Assembly: GCA_017527865.1 (NCBI GenBank)
Contig: JAFXPN010000010.1
Location: 1 to 64,000 of the forward strand
DNA length: 64,000 nucleotides
Source: Clostridiales bacterium
Lineage (GTDB): Bacteria; Bacillota; Clostridia; Saccharofermentanales; Saccharofermentanaceae
Reading direction: 5' to 3'
Positions 9,491-16,572 of the stretch are shown in pieces (position 1 is the stretch's first letter; each line of letters starts with the position of its first letter). The translations under genes and the position numbers were made by a program. The notes below the pieces were generated by a model, which had not been told where the DNA came from, ran no database searches, and saw only the letters and a program-made list of their open reading frames with translations.

Positions 9491-10291
9491 ATGAACGGCT
9501 GCGTTAAGATCGGCAACACGGACATGTATTATGTCTCTTTCGGAAAAGGAGACCGGAACCTCGTGGTGATCCCGGGCCTCAGCGACGGTCTGGCTACGGT
9601 AAAAGGTAAATCCATGATGCTTCAAGGCCCGTATAAGAAATATCTCAAAGACTTCACAGTCTATATGTTCAGCAGAAAGAACGATATGCCCGAGGGTTAT
9701 TCGATAAGAGACATGGCGGATGACCAGGTGGCCGTCATGAAGACGCTCGGCATCACTAAGGCCGACATTCTGGGAGTGTCGCAGGGCGGAATGATCGCGC
9801 AGAGTATCGCGATCGATCATCCTGAAGTCGTGGATAAACTGATCCTCGCAGTAACTGCCCCGTATGCGAATGAGACTGCGAAGGATTCTGTCGGAACATG
9901 GATCGGGATGGCGAAGAAGGATGATTTTAATGCGCTTTTCGCAGATACTGCTGAGAGGACGTATTCGGAGGCATATCTTAATAAGAACAGGAAGTGGTTT
10001 CCCGCGGTCGCGAAGCTGACTAAGCCTGCCTCGTATGAGCGCTTCCTGCGCAATGCATATGCCATCCTGGACTTCGACGCGCGCGAGGAACTTAACAGGA
10101 TCAAGGCCCCGACCCTCATCATCGCGGGCAGCGACGATCACATAGTCGGCAATGATGCTCCGCATGAACTCAACCGCGGAATAAAGGGAAGTGAACTTTA
10201 CATATATAACGGCCTGGGACACGGCACCTATGAGGAAGCAAAAGACTTCTACGACCGTGTCTTTGAATTTGTTAACAAGGGGAAATATTGA
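9491..10291 (+). CDS. Alpha/beta-hydrolase fold protein
   Basis: The 266-residue protein has the alpha/beta-hydrolase triad: nucleophile Ser97 in GVSQGG, acid Asp in IAGSDDHIVG, and His in GLGHGTYE. It is cytosolic (no signal peptide) and probably cleaves a small ester, amide or lactone. It follows the YfcC carrier by 1 bp, so it may act on the imported compound; that is inference. Its stop codon lies within the first operator of the next operon. Confidence 0.82.
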   Translation: MNGCVKIGNTDMYYVSFGKGDRNLVVIPGLSDGLATVKGKSMMLQGPYKKYLKDFTVYMFSRKNDMPEGYSIRDMADDQVAVMKTLGITKADILGVSQGGMIAQSIAIDHPEVVDKLILAVTAPYANETAKDSVGTWIGMAKKDDFNALFADTAERTYSEAYLNKNRKWFPAVAKLTKPASYERFLRNAYAILDFDAREELNRIKAPTLIIAGSDDHIVGNDAPHELNRGIKGSELYIYNGLGHGTYEEAKDFYDRVFEFVNKGKY

Positions 10292-10304
10292 ATTAAAATT
10301 CAAC
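10287..10304. promoter_or_regulatory. Upstream palindromic operator (O1)
   Basis: ATTGAATT-AA-AATTCAAC is an inverted repeat with one mismatch at the outer base. It has the same half site (ATTGAAT) as O2, and the two centres are 50 bp apart, close to five helical turns. It overlaps the stop codon of the hydrolase gene. It is a candidate site for the TetR-family protein encoded at 11896. Confidence 0.6.
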
Positions 10305-10310
10305 GAACTA

Positions 10311-10339
10311 TTGACAAGGGGTTTCTTGTCCTGTATATT
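10311..10339 (+). promoter_or_regulatory. Strong sigma-A promoter of the LuxC/LuxE-like operon
   Basis: A perfect -35 (TTGACA, 10311-10316), a 17-bp spacer and -10 TATATT (10334-10339) precede the flavin oxidoreductase gene by about 50 bp. The -10 runs into operator O2, so a bound repressor would block RNA polymerase. Confidence 0.75.
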
Positions 10340-10354
10340 GAATACATATTCAAT
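10337..10354. promoter_or_regulatory. Palindromic operator O2 overlapping the -10
   Basis: ATTGAATA-CA-TATTCAAT is a perfect 8-bp-arm inverted repeat covering the -10 end and the predicted transcription start. A further half site ATTCAAT follows at 10363-10369. The position and symmetry fit repression by the TetR-type regulator that is the second gene of the operon. Confidence 0.7.
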
Positions 10355-10388
10355 GAAAACAAATTCAATTACACAGGAGAAAAGGAAA

Positions 10389-11888
10389 ATGAACAACACA
10401 GATACAAAGAAGAAGGTAATCGTAGTAGGCGGCGGTATCGCAGGACTTTCAGCAGGCATCTATGCGCTCAAGGCAGGTTTTGATGCGGAAGTCTATGAGA
10501 AGAATGCTGTGGCAGGCGGCGAGTGCATGGGCTGGAATAGAAAGGGCTACCACATCGACAACTGCATCCACTGGCTGACGGGCACGGATCCCAAGACAAA
10601 GCTCTGGGAAGTGTGGAAGACCTGCGGCGCCATCGACGAGAACACGGAGTATGCGAACACTTCGAAATTCTATTCATCGAGACTCGGCGATAAGGAGGTC
10701 ACTCTCTGGAACGACCTTGAGAAGACACAGAAGGATCTCATAGAGGCGGCGCCCGAGGATGAGGAGGAGATCAGAAAGTTCATTCAGTATGTTGAGTACG
10801 CGAAGTCCTGCGTCATTCCTTCCGCTAAGCCTCTGGACATGATGGGCGTCAAGGACTACATCGCTATGGGCAAGGATATGGCAGACATGCCCAAGGTCAT
10901 GAAGGAGTACGGCAAGATCAACTGCGCGCAGCTCGGTGACAGATTCAAGAGCCCGGTAATGAAGAAGCTCATGACAGATTATCTGCCCGCGGATTATACG
11001 GCTTATTCGCTGCTCGTTTCATATGCGACGATGGTGTCCGGCAACGGAAACATCCCGCTTAAGGGATCTCTTGCCATGACACTCCGCATCGTTGAGAGGT
11101 TCAGGGAAATGGGCGGCGTTCTTCACACGAATGCGCCTGCGAAGAGGATCATCATCGAAGGGAAAAAGGCAACGGGTATCGAGCTTGAAGACGGAACGGT
11201 TGTAAAGGCTGACGAGGTCATCACGGCTGTCGACACAGACTTCCTCTATGGCAAGCTCATCGACGGGAAGTACATGCCCAAGGATCTTAAGAAGGCATAT
11301 GAAGACCGCAAGGCTTACCCTGTCACGAGCGGCTTCCAGACTGCTTTTGCCATCGACAGTGACTTCTCCGGTGAAGACACGATCTTCTTCGAGTGCGATC
11401 CCATCAGGATCGGTAACAGATCTTTCACAAGAATGTCCGTGAAGTCCTACGCTTATGATAAGTCTTTCGCGCCTGAGGGGAAGACAGTGCTCCAGGCAAA
11501 CGTCGTTCAGACTGATGCGGACTACCTGTACTGGGAGAGCCTTTCCAAGGAAGAGTACAAGGCGAAGAAGGAAGAACTGTCGGCTGAGATCACGAAGAGA
11601 ATAGTAAAAGAATTCCCCGAACTTGAGGGCAGGATAGAGCTTCTCGATTGCTGGACGCCTCTGACGTATAATAGATACTGTAATGCATACTACGGTTCCT
11701 ACATGGGATTCGTTACTACGGTCGGCAACAAGCAGATGAGATTCAAGGGCGTCGTCAAGGGCGTGGACAATCTGTTCATCGCAGGACAGTGGGTAATGAG
11801 CCCCGGCGGACTTCCGATCGCAGTCATATCGGGCAAGTTCGCGGTTCAGAGGATACTTAAGAGAGACAAGAGGAGCATAGAGATCTGA
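10389..11888 (+). CDS. FAD/NAD(P)-dependent oxidoreductase, phytoene-desaturase/CrtI-like
   Basis: This 499-residue flavoprotein opens with a Rossmann dinucleotide motif, VVGGGIAGLSAGIYALKAG, followed by an acidic residue that binds the FAD ribose and the sequence GGECMGW. Near the C-terminus, NLFIAGQWVMSPGGLP matches the second FAD-binding motif of the CrtI/retinol saturase family. It would desaturate or saturate a hydrophobic chain or polyene, but the substrate is unknown. The start at 10389 follows AGGAGAAAAGG; upstream in-frame codons overlap the operators and are unlikely to be translated. It heads an operon with a TetR regulator and the LuxE/LuxC-like pair. Confidence 0.85.
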   Translation: MNNTDTKKKVIVVGGGIAGLSAGIYALKAGFDAEVYEKNAVAGGECMGWNRKGYHIDNCIHWLTGTDPKTKLWEVWKTCGAIDENTEYANTSKFYSSRLGDKEVTLWNDLEKTQKDLIEAAPEDEEEIRKFIQYVEYAKSCVIPSAKPLDMMGVKDYIAMGKDMADMPKVMKEYGKINCAQLGDRFKSPVMKKLMTDYLPADYTAYSLLVSYATMVSGNGNIPLKGSLAMTLRIVERFREMGGVLHTNAPAKRIIIEGKKATGIELEDGTVVKADEVITAVDTDFLYGKLIDGKYMPKDLKKAYEDRKAYPVTSGFQTAFAIDSDFSGEDTIFFECDPIRIGNRSFTRMSVKSYAYDKSFAPEGKTVLQANVVQTDADYLYWESLSKEEYKAKKEELSAEITKRIVKEFPELEGRIELLDCWTPLTYNRYCNAYYGSYMGFVTTVGNKQMRFKGVVKGVDNLFIAGQWVMSPGGLPIAVISGKFAVQRILKRDKRSIEI

Positions 11889-11895
11889 GGCTGAT

Positions 11896-12480
11896 ATGAC
11901 GCGTAAAGAACAGAAAGAAGAGAGACGCAAGGCGATACTTATGACGGCGCTCACCCTTTTCGTAACGAAGGGGTATTACGACACCAAGATAACCGATATC
12001 GCCGAGGCGGTGCCGATGAGCACGGGACTCATGTTCCATTACTTCGAGTCGAAGGAAGTCCTCCTCGAGGAGCTCGTAAAGATGGGCGCGGAAGGGACAA
12101 AGGCGTTAAGTTCCGGACCCGCCGCGCAGGCTGCGGCTGACCTTCCTGCGGATCAGTATCTCAAGGGTTTTCTGCAACAGATGTTCTCGTATGCCAAAGA
12201 ACAGCCGTGGGTATTCAACATGTTCGTTCTCATGGGTCAGGTAAGAAGGAACGGCATGCCGGAGGAAGCGCGCAGGATCGCGATGGATGTTAATTCAATA
12301 GACTTTACTGCCAAGCTTATCAGGAAGGGGCAGAAGGAAGGCATATTCCGCAAAGGAGATCCGGTACTGCTGTCGAGGTGCTTCTGGGCATCGGTACAGG
12401 GCATCATGGAGGAGATGGCCATTGATAAGGATATGGAAGTTCCGGATCCCGAATGGCTGGTAGCCATATTAAGAAAGTAG
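11896..12480 (+). CDS. TetR/AcrR family transcriptional regulator
   Basis: The 194-residue protein has an N-terminal TetR helix-turn-helix (about 8-55; ALTLFVTKGYYDTKITDIAE, then FHYFESKEVLLEEL) and an all-helical ligand domain. It begins 7 bp after the oxidoreductase gene and ends 3 bp before the LuxE-like gene. TetR proteins commonly repress their own operon, and the palindromes at 10287-10354 are the obvious candidate sites. The ligand could be an acyl-CoA, fatty acid or fatty aldehyde; that is inference from context. Confidence 0.9.
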   Translation: MTRKEQKEERRKAILMTALTLFVTKGYYDTKITDIAEAVPMSTGLMFHYFESKEVLLEELVKMGAEGTKALSSGPAAQAAADLPADQYLKGFLQQMFSYAKEQPWVFNMFVLMGQVRRNGMPEEARRIAMDVNSIDFTAKLIRKGQKEGIFRKGDPVLLSRCFWASVQGIMEEMAIDKDMEVPDPEWLVAILRK

Positions 12481-12483
12481 CCC

Positions 12484-13587
12484 ATGAAGCTTCGAAGGAA
12501 ACTGTTCTCTGTGAAAGACCCGTATGACCTCAGCCGTGATGAGTTGTTTCTGGGCGCCTGCCGTGAGAACTGGTCCTATCTTGTAAACCGCTGTGAAGAC
12601 TATAAGAAGATAAGCGAAGGCTTGGGGATCAGATCCGCCGATGATATCAAAAGACCGGAGGATCTGCCCGTCATTCCGACCATGCTGCTCAAGCAGCACG
12701 ACATGAGATCGGGCGCATATATCGCGAGCGCGACATCATCCGGAACGAGCGGCAATTTCAGCACGATAAGATTCGATCTCGGAGGCCTGTGGGCCGATCT
12801 TAAGATGGCGCTTCGGATGTCCTCGTATCATAAGATCCTGTCGCCGCGCCCGTGCAGATATATCGTCATGGGATACAAGATGCACCGGGGCAATAAGACG
12901 GCCATCGCGAAGACGGCTTTCCTCACGACGCTGCTCGCGCCTGCGGTAAGCCGCAAATATATCCTTAAGTTTAAAGACGGCGAATATAAGCCTGATTTCG
13001 AAGGGGTGGCCGAAGCTGTGCAGAAGTATGCGAAGGGCCGCCTTCCCGTGCGCTTCATGGGCTTTCCCGCATATACATTTTTCCTTCTTCAGATGCTCGA
13101 TGAGAAGGGTATAAACGTCACTTTGCCGAAGCACTCGAAGATCCTTCTCGGAGGCGGGTGGAAGCAATTCTATAAGGAGGCCGTCGACAAGCGCACTTTC
13201 TATGATCTTGCTCGAAAAGTACTCGGCATATCCGAAGAGAACATAACCGAATACTATGGGGCGGTCGAGCATCAGATCCTTTACACTCACTGTAAGAATC
13301 ACAATTTCCATGTGCCTGTTTACAGCCGTGTGGTGATAAGAGACCCCGATACACTCGAGCCTCTCGGCAAAGATCAGACCGGACTTATGAATCTCATCAC
13401 GCCTCTTCTTACCGCGACTCCTGTCCTGTCGATCATGACGGATGACCTCGGTGTCCTTCATGACGGAAGTAAGTGCGGGTGCGGCATCAAGGCGCCTTAC
13501 TTCGAGATAATCGGACGCGTTGCGCCGAGTGAGATCAAGACATGCGCAGCAGGCGCTGCAGATATTTTGAACGGAGCGGGAAAATGA
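12484..13587 (+). CDS. luxE: LuxE-like acyl-protein synthetase
   Basis: This 367-residue protein belongs to the LuxE/acyl-protein synthetase family of the ANL adenylating enzymes. Visible signs are the phosphate-binding loop ATSSGTSGNFS (about 83-93), LLGGGWKQFY (about 215) and the adenylate-region sequence ITEYYGAVEHQ (about 255). In bioluminescent bacteria LuxE activates a fatty acid with ATP and passes the acyl group to LuxC. The stop overlaps the start of the LuxC-like gene (ATGA), so the two are translationally coupled as in lux systems. Its natural acyl donor is unknown. No luciferase genes are present in the window. Confidence 0.85.
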   Translation: MKLRRKLFSVKDPYDLSRDELFLGACRENWSYLVNRCEDYKKISEGLGIRSADDIKRPEDLPVIPTMLLKQHDMRSGAYIASATSSGTSGNFSTIRFDLGGLWADLKMALRMSSYHKILSPRPCRYIVMGYKMHRGNKTAIAKTAFLTTLLAPAVSRKYILKFKDGEYKPDFEGVAEAVQKYAKGRLPVRFMGFPAYTFFLLQMLDEKGINVTLPKHSKILLGGGWKQFYKEAVDKRTFYDLARKVLGISEENITEYYGAVEHQILYTHCKNHNFHVPVYSRVVIRDPDTLEPLGKDQTGLMNLITPLLTATPVLSIMTDDLGVLHDGSKCGCGIKAPYFEIIGRVAPSEIKTCAAGAADILNGAGK

Positions 13588-14879
13588 TCCTTTACGCAGG
13601 TAAGACATACGACAGCACGGAACAGAACCGTCTTCTTGATGAACTGAAGGGCAGGATCACAGAGACTCTGGCTAAGGAGCCGCTCGATCCCGGGACGGTC
13701 ATCGATGCGATAGACAAGCTCCGTCAGGATACGCTCGCAGGTAAGTTTGATGATCTGCTCGTCAATCTTCCCCAAGATGCTGTTGCATCCTACAAGACTC
13801 AGGCAGCGGTGCTGCTGTCCAAGGACATGCTCCGGCTGAAGATGAAGACGGAACTCGGTGATACAGGCGAGTATGAGACGGACGGGGCAGAAGGGTTCTC
13901 CCGGATCAAAGTTAAGACGATGCCGCTCGGAGTCATACTTCACATCGCTGCAGGCAACATGGATTTCCTTCCTGCATATTCCCTGGCGGAAGGACTGCTT
14001 ACCGGCAATATAAATATTCTTAAGCTGCCGTCCGCCGATGACGGTCTCTCGCTCAAGCTCATAATGCAGCTTATTGAATACGAGCCGCAGCTGAAAGACT
14101 ATATTTATGTCTTTGATACGCCTTCTTCTGATGTGTTCGGCATGAAGAAGATGGCGGAATTGTCAAACGGGATCAGCGTGTGGGGAAGCGATATTGCGAT
14201 CGATGCCGTGCGTAAGATGGCTCCTACGGGAGTAAAGCTCATCGAGTGGGGACAGAAACTGGGATTCTGCTACATATCACATCCCGACCTCGATCCGGAC
14301 GCGGATGAAGATCTCAGAGCGCTCGCTTCGCACATTGCGGAAACAAAGCAGCTGTTGTGCAGTTCCTGTCAGGTGATATACATCAACAGTGACATTGAAG
14401 AGGAGAAGAAGCTTTTCGCGCAGAGGTTTGCGCCGCTTCTTGAGGATGCTGTGGGCAGAAACAAGACCGATGAGATCGGAGTGCGCGCGAGGGATACGCT
14501 CGTAAGCTACACGGCGAGACTTAAGGGGATGCTCGGCGAGGAAGCAGTATCAAGTGATGTGATCAGGAAACGCGGATGCAGCGTGATCATCTCCGCAGAC
14601 AGCAAACTCGAACTGTCGCCCATGATGTGCAATGTCCTTGTGAAGAGTCTTCCGGAAGATAAGATGACAAAAGTGCTCACCGAAAGCAAGAACTATCTTC
14701 AGACGGCGGGCCTCATCTGTCCTGATTACGAGCGCGCGCGGCTTACGGATGCTCTGCTCAAGAGCGGTCTGATAAGAGTGACGAAGGCCGGGAATATGAG
14801 CGCTTACTTCCCGGGCGAATCGCACGACGGCGAGTATGCCCTGAGCCGTTATGTCAGGCGCGTGAATGTCGAGATATGA
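13584..14879 (+). CDS. luxC: LuxC-like acyl-CoA/acyl-protein reductase
   Basis: The 431-residue protein matches the LuxC family, an aldehyde-dehydrogenase relative that reduces acyl thioesters to aldehydes with NADPH. PLGVILHIAAGN (about 115) is the cofactor-side motif, KLPSADDGLS is conserved, and Cys259 in QLLCSSCQ sits where the catalytic cysteine is expected. The ATG at 13584 overlaps the LuxE-like stop by 4 bp and is preferred to the upstream codon at 13542. With the preceding gene it should make a fatty acid reductase complex. The product aldehyde or alcohol may feed lipid synthesis. Confidence 0.87.
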   Translation: MILYAGKTYDSTEQNRLLDELKGRITETLAKEPLDPGTVIDAIDKLRQDTLAGKFDDLLVNLPQDAVASYKTQAAVLLSKDMLRLKMKTELGDTGEYETDGAEGFSRIKVKTMPLGVILHIAAGNMDFLPAYSLAEGLLTGNINILKLPSADDGLSLKLIMQLIEYEPQLKDYIYVFDTPSSDVFGMKKMAELSNGISVWGSDIAIDAVRKMAPTGVKLIEWGQKLGFCYISHPDLDPDADEDLRALASHIAETKQLLCSSCQVIYINSDIEEEKKLFAQRFAPLLEDAVGRNKTDEIGVRARDTLVSYTARLKGMLGEEAVSSDVIRKRGCSVIISADSKLELSPMMCNVLVKSLPEDKMTKVLTESKNYLQTAGLICPDYERARLTDALLKSGLIRVTKAGNMSAYFPGESHDGEYALSRYVRRVNVEI

Positions 14880-14932
14880 GTTTTTATATATCAAAATGAA
14901 AATGTGATATCATACTTCTCGGGGATAAACAA

Positions 14933-15439
14933 ATGGACAGGTATTTCAACAGAAAAAGAATAAACGGTGCAAACAAGGGGCTCGTTGCCTGCTATGTTAT
15001 CGCCGGTATCATACTGCTGCCTATGATCGTCATCATGATCGCGGGCCTGGAGGATGGCGAGTCTCATATGGTCGTGACATCCGTGATACTGTTGCTGATC
15101 CTCGGTACGGAAGTTGCATTCATTTCCGTGGTCACACATAGGATCAACCGCGCCAAGAGATATGCTCCGATCTTCGAAGAGGATCACGACGGCGTGATGA
15201 CTTTTGAGAGGATCAACGAGATGACGGGCTACGGTATTCCCAAGATTAAGAAAGATATAGACTGGCTTCTTAAAAGCGGTTATCTTATCAATGCCGTTGC
15301 CGATAACGAGAAGGTGATCCTCTGGAGTGAGAGCGAATACCTCAATATCACATGTCCGACGTGCGGCGCACAGAATCAGGTCAGGGTCGGAAGTTCCAAT
15401 CAATGCAAGCACTGCGGTTCCTATTTAAGGAGAGTGTGA
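14933..15439 (+). CDS. Two-TM membrane protein with C-terminal zinc ribbon
   Basis: This 168-residue protein has two hydrophobic segments (about 15-40 and 46-68), a soluble region resembling a winged helix (YAPIFEEDHDGVMTFERINEMTGY, then KIKKDIDWLLKSGYL), and a terminal zinc ribbon with CPTCG and CKHCG. It shares architecture with the next gene, 1 bp away, and both precede a LoaP-like antiterminator by a few bases. Function unknown; a membrane-tethered nucleic-acid or protein-binding role is possible. A GGGG ribosome site precedes the ATG. Confidence 0.7.
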   Translation: MDRYFNRKRINGANKGLVACYVIAGIILLPMIVIMIAGLEDGESHMVVTSVILLLILGTEVAFISVVTHRINRAKRYAPIFEEDHDGVMTFERINEMTGYGIPKIKKDIDWLLKSGYLINAVADNEKVILWSESEYLNITCPTCGAQNQVRVGSSNQCKHCGSYLRRV

Positions 15440-15440
15440 C

Positions 15441-15977
15441 ATGTATAAGAATGAAAGCAGATGCACAAAGACTCTTGTTTGGTCGATCCTGGGGCTTGTA
15501 TTCGGGATCCTGCCTGCATTGCTTTGGGCGTTTTTATTGATCGGGTCGATCGCGATCGGTGAGGCCTCGCTCCCGTTGGTGGTGTTCTCCCTCTTCTTCA
15601 CGGCTCTCGGCGTGCTGTTTACCGTTCTCGGCATCAGAGGACTGTCCGTAGTTACGGCGGCCTCATACTGCAGCAGGATGTTTGATAAGGACTCCGACGG
15701 GTTTATCACGATGGATTCGATCCTTTCCTCCAAAGGCTCGAGACCCGGTTCTTCATTCGAGAGAAGGATCCTCCGCGCCGTCGAAAAGGATTATTTCAGC
15801 AAGCTCACATACGACCGCGCTCACCGTATGTTCGAACTGTCAGACAGAGTTCTCTACACCGAAGAGTTCACCAACCGTTTCATCGGTTTGAACTGCCCGG
15901 GCTGCGGAGCTCCTCTTAAGATCAAGCACGGTATGTCGGCGATATGCGGCCGCTGCGGCCGCGAGGTCAGAGCGTAA
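15441..15977 (+). CDS. Paralogous two-TM zinc-ribbon protein
   Basis: The 178-residue protein repeats the plan of its neighbour: two TM segments (about 10-38 and 42-66), a stretch FDKDSDGFITMDSIL aligning with the winged-helix-like part of the paralogue, and a terminal zinc ribbon with CPGCG and CGRCG. The DKDSDGFI segment also resembles an EF-hand loop, but the parallel region in the paralogue (EEDHDGVMT) suggests this is coincidental. It lies 1 bp after its paralogue and 3 bp before the NusG-like gene. Function not recognised. Confidence 0.7.
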   Translation: MYKNESRCTKTLVWSILGLVFGILPALLWAFLLIGSIAIGEASLPLVVFSLFFTALGVLFTVLGIRGLSVVTAASYCSRMFDKDSDGFITMDSILSSKGSRPGSSFERRILRAVEKDYFSKLTYDRAHRMFELSDRVLYTEEFTNRFIGLNCPGCGAPLKIKHGMSAICGRCGREVRA

Positions 15978-15980
15978 ACC

Positions 15981-16487
15981 ATGTGGTGCGTCATACAGGT
16001 TTTCACCGGCAGGGAAGAGAACTTACGGCATGCCTGTGAGAAATACATCGATAAGGATATCCTTCAGGGTACATTTATTCCGCAGTATGTCCGGCGCAGA
16101 AAGTATCAGGGCGTCTGGCGTGATGAGAAATGCGCGCTGTTCCCGGGATATGTTTTTCTCATAACCGATCAGCCTGATAAGATCGCCATGGAACTTCGCA
16201 AGGTCGAGGGCATGACCAGGCTGCTCAAGAGCGAGAAGGGCGTTCTTACGCTGACACCTGAAGAAGAGGAGTTTATGCGAAGGCTCGGCGGCGAGGACCA
16301 CGTCACTTTGATGTCCGTCGGCTTCATAGTCGGAGACAAGATCACCGTAACGGAAGGTCCGCTCATAGGTCTCGAGGGACACATCAAGAAGATAGACCGC
16401 CATAAGCGCAGATGCATCGTTGAAGTTACCCTGTGCGGCCAGAAGGTCAGTACCACCGTCGGCCTCGAGATCGTCTCGAAGGAGTAA
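15981..16487 (+). CDS. loaP: NusG paralogue, LoaP-like transcription antiterminator
   Basis: This 168-residue protein has an NGN domain (about 1-95; WCVIQVFTGREEN, then FPGYVFL) and a KOW domain (about 108-165; VGDKITVTEGPLIGLEGHIKK, shortened here to its core). Such specialised NusG proteins, including LoaP, bind RNA polymerase and prevent termination in particular long operons. Unlike housekeeping nusG it is not next to secE or ribosomal-protein genes. It ends a tight three-gene unit with two membrane zinc-ribbon proteins. Its target could be its own transcript or the long GGDEF-EAL gene 85 bp downstream; no leader hairpin was identified. Confidence 0.82.
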   Translation: MWCVIQVFTGREENLRHACEKYIDKDILQGTFIPQYVRRRKYQGVWRDEKCALFPGYVFLITDQPDKIAMELRKVEGMTRLLKSEKGVLTLTPEEEEFMRRLGGEDHVTLMSVGFIVGDKITVTEGPLIGLEGHIKKIDRHKRRCIVEVTLCGQKVSTTVGLEIVSKE

Positions 16488-16572
16488 TAGTTAACAATTC
16501 TTTACAAACGATTAATGCAATTCGCTGATCAGCCTTGTAAAATTAATAGTATCTATTGCTATGAGGTGGATC

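Noticed and set aside
10191..10388. N-terminal extension of the flavin oxidoreductase
   Set aside because: It would start inside the hydrolase gene and cross both operators and the promoter. The ATG at 10389 has AGGAGAAAAGG and places the FAD motif at the usual distance.
9473..10459. Long minus-strand frame across the hydrolase gene
   Set aside because: It lacks recognisable motifs and a ribosome site, and it runs opposite to a gene with a full catalytic triad.
15675..15720. EF-hand calcium site in the second zinc-ribbon protein
   Set aside because: DKDSDGFIT fits part of an EF-hand loop, but the paralogous position reads EEDHDGVMT and no paired second hand exists.
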